From positions 23,400,065 to 23,464,064 of the forward strand of contig NC_062973.1 of NCBI RefSeq assembly GCF_023078275.1: a DNA stretch of 64,000 nt. The letters are read 5' to 3'. Positions 52,541-63,561 of the stretch are shown piece after piece. This DNA comes from Leguminivora glycinivorella. Its lineage: Eukaryota; Arthropoda; Insecta; Lepidoptera; Tortricidae. The position numbers were made by a program, and so were the translations under genes. The notes under the pieces were generated by a model. It was not told where the DNA came from. It ran no database searches and saw nothing but the letters and a program-made list of their open reading frames with translations. Position 1 is the stretch's first letter. Every line of letters starts with the position of its first letter.

Positions 52541-52805
52541 TATGACTTATAACTTGGGCAGGACCAACGAAAATTTTGATATTATTTGTTAATAAAGGAT
52601 CGAAGTTTGAAGAAGTCAACAACTCAAACATTAATTGAAGGCTATTCCTACAATATTAGGGCAAAGTTCGCCATTCGTGTAAATACACCAGAGCCGTACA
52701 GTTGCAGACTAACATTTTAGTCTGTAACTGTATCTTGTGTTTCATTATGTATAATTAATTATACAGATATTTTATGTAAAATCAAGTAAGTATTTATATC
52801 GCAGA

Positions 52806-53028
52806 AAAATGGGCAAAACATGAATTTAATCAAATCTCTAAAGGGTATGATCAAATCACGCAGGATGTCAAAATTGCGAATTTTGTGATTTCACTATAAC
52901 AGAGTCAGGGATTTAGTCAAATGGCTGAAATTTTCTAGAGAAATGATGAAATGGATTTACCATTTTGACATCCTGCGTGATTTGATCATATTCCTTAGAT
53001 TTGATCAAATCTCTGTTTTGGCCATTTT
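52806..53028. mobile_element. Foldback MITE with arms of about 80 bp
   Basis: AAAATGGGCAAAACATGAAT is mirrored by the right end; internally GATCAAATCACGCAGGATGT and its complement ACATCCTGCGTGATTTGATC. Confidence 0.85.
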
Positions 53029-53672
53029 CCTACGACATTTACATAAATACAGACAATGCATATATTTAGAAGCGAATTTATAAACGCCATAAATGACTTT
53101 GTCCCGCCGACAGACGGAACTCTTGATTAAAAATAGCTGCCGTGAATCTGGCTGGCTCATCGCGCCCGGCTGACTTTGAAGCTGCAAACTAATCTATGAA
53201 GATTGGTAGTCTAACTTTAAAATTAGTAAGGTTTTGATATTAAATAGTTTTCATTATGAACAATGTGAACTGTATTCATATATTTTCTACTTTATGGAAA
53301 TAGAAATTGATTGCGTTTAATCCTTAGAACATATTAACTTGCAATAAAACCTTAAAACAATGTGCGTGCAAAAAGAAACGGCTAAATTTTATGTTAGTGA
53401 AGTAGGTAGTAACGTAAAAATCATCAATCAAAAACATCCATGTCTATTTTTATGATTTTAAGCTGAAATCTGGTGTAGTTACCTTGTTTAGCCATAAGTC
53501 AAAAATAACTAATAATAAGCACGAAGACGTCACTAGCATTCGGATGTCAAGTCTTGTATTGCTTCATTATTTGGATCGTTATTTTTTCTTGATATGAACA
53601 TTACAGTTAACAACAGAAAATATTTCAATATAATCTTCGTTAGTGCTCTCCAGAGTCACAACGAGTAGTTTC
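53029..53672. other. No gene seen
   Basis: AT-rich flank without recognised repeats. Confidence 0.35.
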
Positions 53673-54180
53673 TAGGGATGTACCGACTAGTCGCCGACTA
53701 GTCAATAATGCCGACTATCCGGCCACTTTTGTAGTTGACGATTAGTCGGCGACTAATCGGCAAAAAAGGCCGATTAGTCGGCACTTTATAAGTGATAAAA
53801 AAACAGTACGTAAATAAATTAACAGCTGATGTGGTTGTATTATGCACCTATTCGTTATGCCTTTCTTAGTCAAAACAACAAATATCTGTGGTCATCACAG
53901 AAATGAATGTCCTACTTACGACTATCAATTTCATAGACAGAATTATTAATTTACTACGCCAAACCGGTTGTTAAAAATGAAAAATGTATATAAATATTCT
54001 CATAGACCTTTGAAACTCAAAAAAATCATGGAAAAACGAACGAAGGACCAAAAATGACATTTAAAATGTGAATTTAGTCGAAAATTCTGTTTTGGACGAC
54101 TAGCCGACTAATCGGCCATCCAAGCTCCGACTACTCGGTAGTCGGCCTAGTCGGCCAAATCAATAGTCGGTACATCCCTA
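53673..54180. mobile_element. hAT-like MITE
   Basis: Ends TAGGGATGTACCGACTAGTC and the complement of AGTCGGTACATCCCTA. Both sub-terminal zones are filled with GACTAGTCGG-type motifs. Flanks GTAGTTTC and GAGTTTCA only approximate an 8-bp duplication. Confidence 0.75.
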
Positions 54181-54236
54181 GAGTTTCAGGGTCGTAACAG
54201 ATATAGGAAAGATACTCCTGTCACAAGTTGAACCTT

Positions 54237-54305
54237 TTTTTTTAGTATGAATAGGTAGACGTTTGACCACGATCACACCTGATGGTAAGTGATGATGCGG
54301 TCTAC
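54237..54305 (-). mobile_element. LINE 3' tail
   Basis: T-run, then GACCACGATCACACCTGATG and GTAAGTGATGATGCGGTCTA, the complement of 42095. Confidence 0.7.
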
Positions 54306-54375
54306 ACACCTACACACATTTGCAGATGGACTTTCCGTTTTAGGGTATACACGCGCATCATACTTACTTTACTTT

Positions 54376-54530
54376 ACTTTATCATTTCCATGTCTGTGTA
54401 CATGCGAACGAACAGCGAGTTGTGTTGTGCGAACGCACGCACACAACAACAACTGTACGCTCAATGGGCTAGCAACTGCGACACGTCCGCTGGCGGCGTG
54501 TCCGCTCTCTAATATTATATGCTCTGTTTT
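54376..54530 (+). mobile_element. Interspersed repeat family X, copy 2
   Basis: ATGTCTGTGTACATGCGAAC, CGCACACAACAACAACTGTA and AATATTATATGCTCTG parallel 50990-51165. Confidence 0.6.
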
Positions 54531-54628
54531 TATTGAATTCCGTTAACTTTAAGGGAAGATTTTTTGGTTCAAATACAATCAATTTGTCTAAGAAACTAGC
54601 CTCTTCACGCTTACGGTTATCGAATTAT

Positions 54629-54757
54629 TAACACTTTCGAAACCGGGCTCTACGCGGCGCTACGACATTTTCGCTACATACGGGGAAACCCATGTAATCG
54701 GCTACGCTTCTACGAGCGGTGTGCCCGACAGTCGGGTTCTTGGTAGCGAAAGTGTTA
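54629..54757. mobile_element. Foldback MITE
   Basis: TAACACTTTCG and CGAAAGTGTTA ends, with GGGGAAACCCATGTAATCGG inside. A related patch is at 41375. Confidence 0.7.
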
Positions 54758-55021
54758 AATAACCACAAAATTAAAATTTTGGAAAAACCCCCGACTGCGA
54801 CATAGTAGACCAATTTTCATGAAACATGGCTAAGAGCACTCCCGACTAACTCAGATTTCAGACAAAAAAAAACTAAATCTAAATCGGTTCATCCGTTCGG
54901 GAGCTACGATGCCACAGACAGACACACACACAAAACAGACAAACAGACAGAGAGGCAGACAGACAGACAGACAGACACGTCAAACTTATAGCACCCCGTC
55001 GTTTTAGCGTCGGGGGTTAAA
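54758..55021 (+). mobile_element. Repeat family K, copy 3
   Basis: CACAAAATTAAAATTTTGGA, CACTCCCGACTAACTCAGAT, an extended (CAGA)n and the end hairpin CCGTCGTTTTAGCGTCGG. Confidence 0.85.
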
Positions 55022-55296
55022 AAATAATTTAATTACTGAACATGGGTGTGGCATCCTTTACCACTTCCTAATGTATTTTTTTTTTGATATTTGACAATGA
55101 CTTTAATGTTATGATTAAGGTCCTCTCATACTAATTAATCCATTTATTATGTATGGAAACGAATGTTTTTTTTTTCGAATTTAACAAAAAGCGATACAGG
55201 GTGGTTTCTGATGATGAACCTAACTGCGTGTCGAATTTATAGGAAAACAAAAAAAACACGGTGTATACTCTGAGGTCATATCATAACAACGTCAAA

Positions 55297-55387
55297 GGTT
55301 GACTGGTTGAGAATGCCTCATGGCATTAAGTTCACCTTTTGTACATTAAGTTGTTCTTTTGTGCAATAAAGTTTAAATAAATAAATA
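55297..55387 (+). mobile_element. LINE 3' tail, 91 bp, with 9-bp target duplication
   Basis: AACGTCAAA at 55288-55296 and 55388-55396. The insert reads GGTTGACTGGTTGAGAATGC to (AAAT)n, a severely 5'-truncated LINE. Confidence 0.85.
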
Positions 55388-55633
55388 AACGTCAAATCCT
55401 TAACAAGTTTAATATCCGAACACTCACAATCCCTCCCATTACGCGTCCTTGTTTCTTTAGGTCACTGTCTATTGTCCCCGAACACAACTAGGGACGTAAA
55501 GAGCTGGGAGATGTTTCCCTCGTAATTTTGATTTATGCTTCGCAGATTTTGAATCGAGTCGCTGCCGAGTGACGACCCTTTTTTCCGGATTATAATGGAT
55601 ATTTCTAACACAGGACCAATGGATATCCTGGGT

Positions 55634-55787
55634 TGAAAGAAAACGAAACTGTGACATTGCAGTGACAGGTTGCCAGCCTCTCGCCTACGCCACAATTTAA
55701 CCCACATCCCATAGTCGCCTTCTACGACACCCACGGGAAGAAAGGGGGTGGTGAAATTCTTAACCCGCCACCACACAGGCAGGCTGA
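55634..55787 (-). mobile_element. Family R retroelement, partial
   Basis: GAAACTGTGACATTGCAGTG and GGGAAGAAAGGGGGTGGTGA match the complement of 12728. The tail side is missing. Confidence 0.8.
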
Positions 55788-55817
55788 GTTTTTAAAGTTT
55801 TAAAATATGGTCAGAAA

Positions 55818-55868
55818 ATTTAATATTTTTACTTTCATAGTCATCCCATGAAAGTAAAAATATTAAAT
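55818..55868. repeat. Perfect 21-bp hairpin
   Basis: Arms 55818-55838 and 55848-55868 (ATTTAATATTTTTACTTTC...) are exact complements around a 9-nt loop. Confidence 0.8.
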
Positions 55869-55998
55869 ATTGTGGTCTCATGGGCTTACACTTTCTTAGA
55901 AAACTTTTAACCACGTACTATAAATGTCTTGTAATTATCTCTCTTGCATACTCGTAATGGACATAATAATCATTTACAATTATTATTTATAACAAAAA

Positions 55999-56365
55999 AT
56001 GCGTCTCAATATTTTTAATACAGTGACAAATACATATAAGACAGCGAACAACTTCCATAATATAAGTATACTTATTATATAATATACTTATTACTTCAAA
56101 TCAAGAGTGAACAGGCATCTTCTGGGCGAGCTCACTCCATCGTAGGCCACGTCTTTGCCTTTGGCTAGTCTGTGGCCAAGAGTAAGCCCATTTATAATAA
56201 TTAAAAAAAGGGTTTTCCAACCGGCTAGGTAACAAGACATAATAAGACAGAGTCGGTGAAAAATTATAAGTATATTAAATATACTTATAATAAGTATACT
56301 TATATTATGGAAGTTGTTCGCTGTCTTGTATGTATTTGTCACTGTATTAAAAATATTGAGACGCA
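55999..56365. repeat. Large inverted repeat (about 78-bp arms) around a LINE fragment
   Basis: ATGCGTCTCAATATTTTTAA at 55999 is mirrored at 56365; the arms run to about 56079 and from 56288. The spacer has a + strand LINE C-terminus (FKSRVNRHLLGELTPS then stop) near 56095-56145. Confidence 0.85.
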
Positions 56366-56399
56366 TTTTAAATTTTAATAAGTCAGGTAGAAATAGTAT

Positions 56400-56535
56400 A
56401 TAAAGTATCTGAGTTGACCGTGACGTCACTCAATTCGATTTCATATAAATTCCATGTCTAAGCAAGTCGTTCAAATTCGTTTTGACAGTTCTTAAAAAGA
56501 AAGATTTGAGGTGGCAAGTAGCCTATTGATTGCGT
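56400..56535. mobile_element. MITE relative of the 9288 element
   Basis: TTGACCGTGACGTCACTCAA and CGTTTTGACAGTTCTTAAAA with end GTAGCCTATT. The left terminus is not found. Confidence 0.6.
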
Positions 56536-56571
56536 GATAATATGTAAATAATCAATCGCACAAAAATATCT

Positions 56572-56791
56572 AAGGTACAGCGGGACAAATCTCGACTGGG
56601 GGGAAACGTAACTGGTCCATTTTTCCCATGTTTTACAATGTTTGCATTATTTAATAAAGTGTCCACCGGTTATGTTATATGGTTGGCGTGTTCAGTGGAT
56701 ACATGTAGAACTCAACATCATAATGTAATATAATGGTAAAAATGGGTCAGTTACAATTGCCCCCAGTCGAGATTTGACCCGCTGTACTTTA
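56572..56791. mobile_element. MITE family M, copy 8
   Basis: AAGGTACAGCGGGACAAATC and GATTTGACCCGCTGTACTTT ends; core GTGTCCACCGGTTAT. Confidence 0.9.
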
Positions 56792-57599
56792 ATTAATTTT
56801 ATAGTATAGGTATATATATGTTAGTATTATTAACCTTCAGTAAGTTAATAATACAGTAAATAAGTAATATAGATATATACACATAATTATATTAAATATA
56901 TACGCAAACGCACAAAAACATTGACATTAATTTACTATTAACAAAATCTGATTTTAGCCCTTACAATATCCAATGGAAGCGAGTTAATACAAAAACACAA
57001 TTTGAAGCCAGTTTTAGCGTCAACATTCGTGTAAGCAGAGTAAATCATATTATTCGGATCCATGCAGGCGTGACGGACGCGAAGGGAATCTTAAATAACG
57101 CTGTAACTGAGACAACAAAGCATGAAAGCTTCGTGGCTATTGCCAGCGGTGAAGTATAGCTATTTATAATAGGTAGACATGGTATTAACCCCTGGAATGT
57201 CGATATCAAAAATTGGCTACTGAATTAGGTGATCCTTTGTTAATTAGAGCACAGAATATATAATAGTACAAGTACAGAAGGCCCACTGCTTTGATGTTCA
57301 CGAAATGCCGCCTTTTTAAATACCTACAAAATTCTTACAAAGAAACGAGCCGCACGTGCGCGGCGTCCGGTGATAGGGTTACCAATGGATTCAAACGAAT
57401 TAATACTCACATAAAATGTTATACTATTATATTCAAGTCTTGGGTACTTTCTAGGTATATATACTGTATTTATATATTTTTTTTTCAAGTTCCAACATCA
57501 CAAGCCTTATTGAACTTTTCCGTGGGACTTAATCAGTAGTAGATCTGTGTAAGAATGTCCTATGGTATTTATTTTATTCAATATGTCTATTTAACTAAG
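56792..57599. other. No gene; SINE-like scrap
   Basis: AGATCTGTGTAAGAATGTCC at 57541 resembles the tail of the second SINE family. Nothing else recognised. Confidence 0.35.
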
Positions 57600-57830
57600 T
57601 ATTATTAGCCATTCCACACGCGGACATCGCTTAAAAAAACCTCGCGACGTAAAATAACAATAGAAAGTGCGAACGTGCATTCCGTGAGAACGCGCGCCAC
57701 CCCTGAGTAGGCCGCGAACTCGCGGCCGCCAGGATGTACTTGTAGCGCGGCGATAGAATCGCGGAGTGAGCCGCCCCTGTTAGAGTCTAAATTGTATGTG
57801 ACTGATACCGGATTAGGCATCCCAGGGATT
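57600..57830. other. GC-rich patch, possibly an old repeat
   Basis: Contains GCGAACTCGCGGCCGCCAGG and GATAGAATCGCGGAGTGAG. A 71-codon minus-strand frame spans it, but lacks a recognisable domain. I suspect a dispersed repeat, from memory only. Confidence 0.35.
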
Positions 57831-58879
57831 AAGGAGTAAGCGATTTAACAATATTTTCTGGGATTATCGAGTGTTATTAAAGAAAAAAAAATACGTTTGT
57901 ATAAAATAAAAATATAATAAAAAGATGATTTCAAGTGCGCCCCACTGCTGGTACGTACGTTTCGCGTCTTCCCATTCTATCAGCACAAATCGAGTGTCAC
58001 TTAAACAAAAGCTGAACAAAGTGATATCGCTTTTGTTGATATCGGCGTCGCTATTATCCCCCGCAATCATATCGAATATTCATGGGGCTCGCTCGCAGTT
58101 CGGCGAAACATGTTTATTTTATTAATTACTTTTGATGCGATATTTTAATGGAATACAGCTTTTTGTTTATTTTAATGATTCATAGGGACTACGTAATATG
58201 ATTGATACTACGCCATAGAGTACCTATACAAAGTAACAAGACAAAATTACATCTAAAAACAGTCTATTGTCTATCAACATGTTAAACAAAGTAATTACGT
58301 TTGTGCCGTTCTAAAACTCGGAACCATATTATAACGTATAAAGACCTTTTAACAGGTTATAATAATATTTGTATTACCTACTATAGGAGAAAATTTTGTC
58401 CTTATTACTTTATTCAGATTATTTTATCCTTTTATTCAGAACATCACATATGTAAAAAAATATACGAAAGAAACTTTTAATATTTTCTGTGGATACCGCA
58501 ATACGCGAAACTCATGAAAAAAACTACAAGCTTACGTGAACGAATTTACAAAATAAAAAGCGTTGACCACGAATGCTGTGAAAGCAAATGTAGGGATGTA
58601 TTTCATAAAGGCGACGTAATCCGTTTACATATAATGAAATACCTACCCGTATTATTTAAAATTCAATAACGGTAAACAGGAGTTCGCATTGAAAGTGACC
58701 TTTGGGACTAAGGTAATCAATCTATGAACATACAACTCCTTCAGTTGCTTACCAAAATAAAATCGTACGTACGTCGATAGGGTGTTTTATAAAACACGTA
58801 TACGGATGTTTCTGGGTGACGAGCGTACACGCGTGTAAGCTGCGTTTTCACTTAGTGTCCTGAACAGTGAGCGTAGCCT
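57831..58879. other. No gene seen
   Basis: AT-rich, no repeats or conserved frames recognised. Confidence 0.35.
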
Positions 58880-59190
58880 ATTTTTTTTTTTAGTATGAAT
58901 TGACGTTTAGCACGATCACACCTGATGGTAAGTGATGATGTGGTCTACCTACGGTGGAGCACGCTTACCTATGAGATACCTATTTACTCTTGTTTTAAAG
59001 AGACCTAGATTGTATCCATGTGGAAACACAGACTCAGGCAGGGCATTCCACTCCTTGGCGGTTCGCAAAATAAATGTTGAAGCGAAACGCTTAGTGCGTA
59101 TTTTTGGAATAATAACCGTGAAGCGATGCCGCATTGCCGATTGTCTGGTGGTCCTAAGGTGAAATGGGGACGGAGGAACAAGGTTGTACA
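58880..59190 (-). pseudogene. LINE ORF2 C-terminus and 3' tail
   Basis: The minus strand encodes FASTFILRTAKEWNALPESV then GLFKTRVNRYLIGKRAPP and a stop, the WNxLP...FKxRVNRYL signature ending many insect LINE ORF2s. The poly-A tail is seen as a T run at 58880-58890. 5'-truncated at the adjoining foldback MITE. Confidence 0.85.
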
Positions 59191-59199
59191 GTTCCTTAC

Positions 59200-59337
59200 G
59201 CCGTGTCTTGCGTGGGCGACGGTCGCGCGACCGTCGCCGTCGCGTCTCATACTTCCATATCGATAAGGTTTGATTTCGTATGCGTCGCATCGCCGTCGCG
59301 CGACCATCGCGCGACCGTCGCCCACGCAAGCCACGGC
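59200..59337. mobile_element. GC-rich foldback MITE
   Basis: GCCGTGTCTTGCGTGGGCGA and its complement at the right, with several GTCGCGCGACCGTCGCC-type palindromes in both arms. Confidence 0.85.
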
Positions 59338-59382
59338 TTTAGCGCACTCTCTGAAATGTATCCTGTAAAATACCGATAAGCT

Positions 59383-59538
59383 GGTGCACAAATGCACAAA
59401 CGCTCCCGAAAGGCTCACGATAATATCTCTTTCGTAGCTATCTATCTCTATCGCTCTTGCGTATTGGCGCGACAGAGCCATACTACTTTTCGCGGCGTTT
59501 CGTTTTCGTTTCGCTTCGGAGAAATGCCATTCGGCTAC
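59383..59538. mobile_element. MITE family P, copy 5
   Basis: Right end GAAATGCCATTCGGCTAC, core CGTATTGGCGCGACAGAGCC. The left terminus has diverged (GTGCACAAATGCACAAACG). Confidence 0.85.
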
Positions 59539-59671
59539 GGCACCTGAATGTCCTGAGCGAGCATTCGTTCGTGCGCAGATGAAACCTCTTGACTTCCATA
59601 CCTTTATCGGTACACGAACGAACGAATTTTCGCTCAGAACTGTTGAGAACACAGTGAAAGCACAGATTTAT

Positions 59672-59813
59672 GTACAGTCAACCAATTGGAACCCTAGGCC
59701 ACTCTAAAACCATGTCAAAATGACAAGCAGTAAGAGATTTCTTACAATATGATGTATAACGTTACTATGACATGGTTCTACAGTGGCCTAGGGTTCCAAT
59801 TGATTGACTGTAC
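59672..59813. mobile_element. Foldback MITE
   Basis: GTACAGTCAACCAATTGGAA and the complementary TTCCAATTGATTGACTGTAC; CCCTAGGCCAC / GTGGCCTAGGG continues the arms. Confidence 0.9.
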
Positions 59814-60064
59814 GTGCCATTTGATCCGTGCCTATAAGTTTGTAGGCGTAAATTGCGCTACTCTAATACTACTTCTCAGCCTTTTTGCATGCTCCCAGCC
59901 CTAAAAACAAGGTTTTGTAATCTGAGCTAATGGCGGAAAAATAGCCAGTGCGTATGATTGACGTCACGAAGGTCCGTAGCCAAGAGAACAATCGTTGATG
60001 CTTCGTAGCATATCGTAGTTCTCTCGCTATTTATCATTCGCTTGCCCTTAATGTATTCATTGCC

Positions 60065-60195
60065 ATGCACCAACGCATATACGCGTTTTTGTTACTTTCA
60101 CCCAGTGTCTTCAACGCACAGACGCGTTCATAAATAGTATGTAGTGGACTTTCATCCAGCGCCTTCGACGCATATATGCGTTCTGCATTTGGAAG
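60065..60195. repeat. Three palindromic ACGCATATATGCGT-like sites about 58 bp apart
   Basis: AACGCATATACGCGTT, CAACGCACAGACGCGTTC and CGACGCATATATGCGTTC follow similar linkers (CTTTCACCCAGTGTCTTC / CTTTCATCCAGCGCCTTC). Confidence 0.7.
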
Positions 60196-60334
60196 TGTTC
60201 CTGTATGAGTGAGTATGAACTCATACTAAATATGTGGCACTGGGTAATAGTCGGTTGAACTCACATGTGCGTTTGGTGCAGGCAGCAAATGGGCACCTGA
60301 CGAATGGGCAGAAAGAGAGGGTGGCAGTGAATGC

Positions 60335-60420
60335 GTTATCCCATTTATATGGGCTTGGCGCAGCATGTCTTTCTCTTCCATACATCTCTATCTTTCGTCA
60401 TCTCATAGTTATCTCGGTAC
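60335..60420 (-). mobile_element. RTE-like LINE 3' scrap
   Basis: CTCTTCCATACATCTCTATC then TTTCGTCATCTCA matches the 3' part of the 6722-7118 fragment. Confidence 0.55.
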
Positions 60421-60493
60421 AGTTCTTTCGTATTTGTGCGTTTCGTACGCCACGAAACAGCAACGATCGGACTCTTGGTTACGGGCCCAGACC

Positions 60494-60628
60494 GCTTAGC
60501 CGAAAAGACAATCGTTGACGCTAAACGCCGATCGAAACTCAGTCTGCCTCTGTCGCGCCAATACGGAAGAACGACAGAGATGGCTAGACGATAATGATAT
60601 TATCGTAAGCGTCTGTGCACTTGGCTAC
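60494..60628. mobile_element. MITE family P, divergent copy
   Basis: GCTTAGCCGAAAAGACAATC, CTGTCGCGCCAATACGGAAG and GTGCACTTGGCTAC. Confidence 0.65.
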
Positions 60629-60827
60629 GAACCCTGGTGTCCATATGACGGCGACAGGGGCGACGTACCGACAACCTCGTCAATCATTTTGTATAGTAAT
60701 ATCTAATATCTTACGTTTATAGCAGATGTTTGGTATGCGAAAAAAAAATAAGGAGAACTTGATTAAATTTATTGTGAATAAAACCTTTCGGAGACATTGC
60801 TATCTAGTAAATCTAGATAAATAGTAT

Positions 60828-60981
60828 AAAGTACAGCGGGGCAAATCTCGACTGGGAGGCAAATGTAAATAAATGGTCCATTTTTTCCATGTTTTACAAT
60901 GTTTGCATTATTAAATAGAGTGTCCACCGGTTATATAATGGTAGACGTGTTCAGTGGATACATGTAGAACTCAACATCATA
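60828..60981. mobile_element. MITE family M, left part only
   Basis: AAAGTACAGCGGGGCAAATC through GTGTCCACCGGTTATATAAT and AACTCAACATCATAC; cut off where the 61-kb tandem array starts. Confidence 0.85.
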
Positions 60982-61560
60982 CTGTTACATTTGAATAAGC
61001 TTATGCGTCCGATTCTAACTGTAAGCTTGTAAAACTAGAATCACCGAAATAACCCAGTCTCAAACGTACATGCATTTCAAAGGTTGCACACAAAAGTAGC
61101 AAACAGTAACTTCATTTAAATCAGTCTCTGTCTGGATTGCAAGTTCTGTAACGTTTGCATAGGCATATGCGTCCGATTCTAAAAGCTTGTGAAACTATAA
61201 TCACCCAAAATAACCCAGTTCCCAATGTACCATCAGCTGCAAACATGAACGGCGAATTTATGAATGAATTCATTCATAATTTCTGCATGCAAAATTTTGC
61301 AGCTCACTGCAAAGGGCAGAAGTATCGAGCAGTAACTTCATTCTGATCATCCTTTGTCCAGTGCCGAAAACGAAATGGAAGTTCTGTTACATTTGAATAG
61401 GCATGCGTCCGATTCTGACTACAAGTTGTAAAACTAGAATCACCCAAAATAACCCAGTTTCAAATATACCTGCATTTCAAACGGTGCTACACAGAAGTAG
61501 CGAGCAGTAACTTCATTTTAATCAGCCACTGCCCGGCGCGGTATGCAAAACGCCTTGCAG
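60982..61560 (+). repeat. Imperfect tandem array of three units
   Basis: GCGTCCGATTCT recurs at 61005, 61169 and 61405 (spacings 164 and 236). Each unit continues ATCACCCAAAATAACCCAGT-like and ends AGCAGTAACTTCATT. The middle unit has about 66 extra bases containing AATTTATGAATGAATTCATT, part of a long palindrome. Confidence 0.85.
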
Positions 61561-61769
61561 AGGGCGTTAGTCTGGTAAATAGGATGCCGGCATGCGCCTA
61601 TATTGACTAGGCTGTGTGTTCCTGACACTGGGATAATTTTAGATAGCTTACTGTCAAACCAGAATAGGAGTTTCACGGCCCAATACAAACAAACGATGTA
61701 TAGTGTCGTTGACGTTAAAATCGATTCTGCAGCTGTCTTCTATCAAAGTATATTCAATCTGGAAGGTTT

Positions 61770-61947
61770 TTAACCCCCGAAGCAAAAACGACGGGGTGTT
61801 ATGTTTGGCGTGTCTGTGTGTGTGTTTGTCTGTGGCGTCGTAGCTCCCGAAGGGATGAACCGATTTAGATTTAGTTTTTTTTGTCTGAAAACTGAGTTAG
61901 TCGGGAATGTTCTTAGCCATGTTTCATGAAAATCGGTCTACTATGTC
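61770..61947 (-). mobile_element. Repeat family K, copy 4, truncated
   Basis: Complement of K: TTAACCCCCGAAGCAAAAAC, (GTGT)n, GTAGCTCCCGAAGGGATGAA, to GGTCTACTATGTCG where a foldback MITE begins. Confidence 0.8.
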
Positions 61948-62053
61948 GTACCACTTGCACCAACCACTTAACTCAGGGTTAATGGGCTTTCATCTGTCAA
62001 ATTCCATATAAAATCGTGGGTTTACCCTCCGTATTCGTTGGTGCAAGTGGCCC
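61948..62053. mobile_element. Foldback MITE
   Basis: CCACTTGCACCAACCACTTA and TTGGTGCAAGTGG ends, with CAGGGTTAA / TTTACCCTCCG-type interior. Confidence 0.75.
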
Positions 62054-62080
62054 GTAAAGTTCCAATTGTATACAGACTAG

Positions 62081-62239
<159 letters not shown>

Positions 62240-62301
62240 AGTCTGTATTGCTCTATTGTATAAGACAGAGCGTCTTTGCATTGCATTGGTTGGACCTGCG
62301 G

Positions 62302-62372
62302 TTTTTTTTAGTATAAATAGGTAGACGTTTGACCACGATCACACCTAATGGTAAGTGATGATGCGGTCTAGA
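62302..62372 (-). mobile_element. LINE 3' tail
   Basis: T run, GACCACGATCACACCTAATG and GTAAGTGATGATGCGGTCTA. Confidence 0.7.
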
Positions 62373-62721
62373 CGTCATTGGCACGAAAAGGGTTGACTAC
62401 AGAATCCGTTACACACAAAAGGCAGGCAAGCGTTGGGAATGCACTCGATTATTAACTGCGACGCGTGATTGGCTCAGCCAATAAGTCCGGCCAATCTCTC
62501 CGACGTTACACACATTGTGAACATTTCATTCGTCCTCGACTACTTTATGGTGTCTGCTACTTTAATTTATGTCAGTGTTTGCGTGGAGTGTCTTATTTAT
62601 GAGGAATTGAGGATTATCGTAACTATGTTGGCATGTGCAATATAATATGTTAACTATGAGTATTAGAAATATACGGAGCCCGATTCAGTTATAATAAATT
62701 TATAATATCTGATAGCAAAAA
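62373..62721. other. No gene seen
   Basis: Unassigned flank between a LINE tail and a K repeat. Confidence 0.35.
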
Positions 62722-62973
62722 ATTTAAATTTAAAAAAAGCCCCGACCGTGATATTGTACACCGATTTTCATGGCTAAGAACACTTTCGACTTACTCAGCT
62801 TTTAGATAAAAAAAAACTAAATCCAAATTGGTTCATCCGTTCGGGAGCTACGATGCCACAGACAGACACATACACAGACATATAGACAGACAAACAGACA
62901 GACATACAGACAGACAGACACACACAAACAGACACGTCAAACTTATAATACCCCGTCGTTTTTGCGTCGGGGG
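62722..62973 (+). mobile_element. Repeat family K, copy 5
   Basis: CCCGACCGTGATATTGTACA, GCTACGATGCCACAGACAGA, (CAGA)n and CCGTCGTTTTTGCGTCGG. Confidence 0.85.
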
Positions 62974-63039
62974 ATAATAAAATAAAATATTGCACATTAC
63001 ACATTACACTGGTAGGAGGTAGGGCATAGCGAATGATAT

Positions 63040-63487
63040 TCCGCTTTGTGTGGTAGGGCACAGCACAGCGGATATCGTCTCGCTCGAATCTAGAGCAGAG
63101 CCCAACTGGGGAAGTACCTCCGCCTCACAGAAGACCGCAGCCAAATAGCACTAGACCCTACTCATAGTGTTGTGTTCCTGCCGGTGAGTAAGGCTGCCAG
63201 AGCTCAACGAGGGTGCGGTGTGCTGATGACGGGAGGACTTACGGAACTAACTTGTTCCGTCTATTGTCCTTTGAGTCGTCGGCAACCCGAACCCTCCTTG
63301 GAACTTGTACACTCCTTTTTGCTGTGTACTTAACACAGCAAAAGGGAGTGTACAAGTTTCTAATGGGGTGGCAACGCGCATGTGACACTGTTTGAGTTGC
63401 AGGCGTCCATAGGTTACGGTGACCGCTTTACATCAGGCGGACCGTATACTTGTTTGCCACCGACGTAGTATAAAAAAAAAAAAAACA
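63040..63487 (+). mobile_element. LINE 3' region with poly-A
   Basis: From about CTCGAATCTAGAGCAGAGCC through AGACCGCAGCCAAATAGCAC, CTCAACGAGGGTGCGG and GTATACTTGTTTGCCACCGA to a poly-A run. I recall this as a widespread lepidopteran LINE 3' end. It holds a 25-bp-arm hairpin (63302-63358). Confidence 0.7.
63302..63358. repeat. Hairpin with 25-bp arms
   Basis: AACTTGTACACTCCTTTTTG... (63302-63326) pairs with 63334-63358 with one mismatch around a 7-nt loop. Confidence 0.8.
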
Positions 63488-63561
63488 TTATTTTACAATA
63501 AATACTCTGTGGAACTGAGATAACACTGTGACTGTGTGATGATCGACTTAGTTATTCTAGC

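Noticed and set aside
57605..57820. 71-codon minus-strand frame in a GC-rich patch
   Set aside because: No domain, no neighbouring exon signals, and the patch resembles a dispersed repeat.
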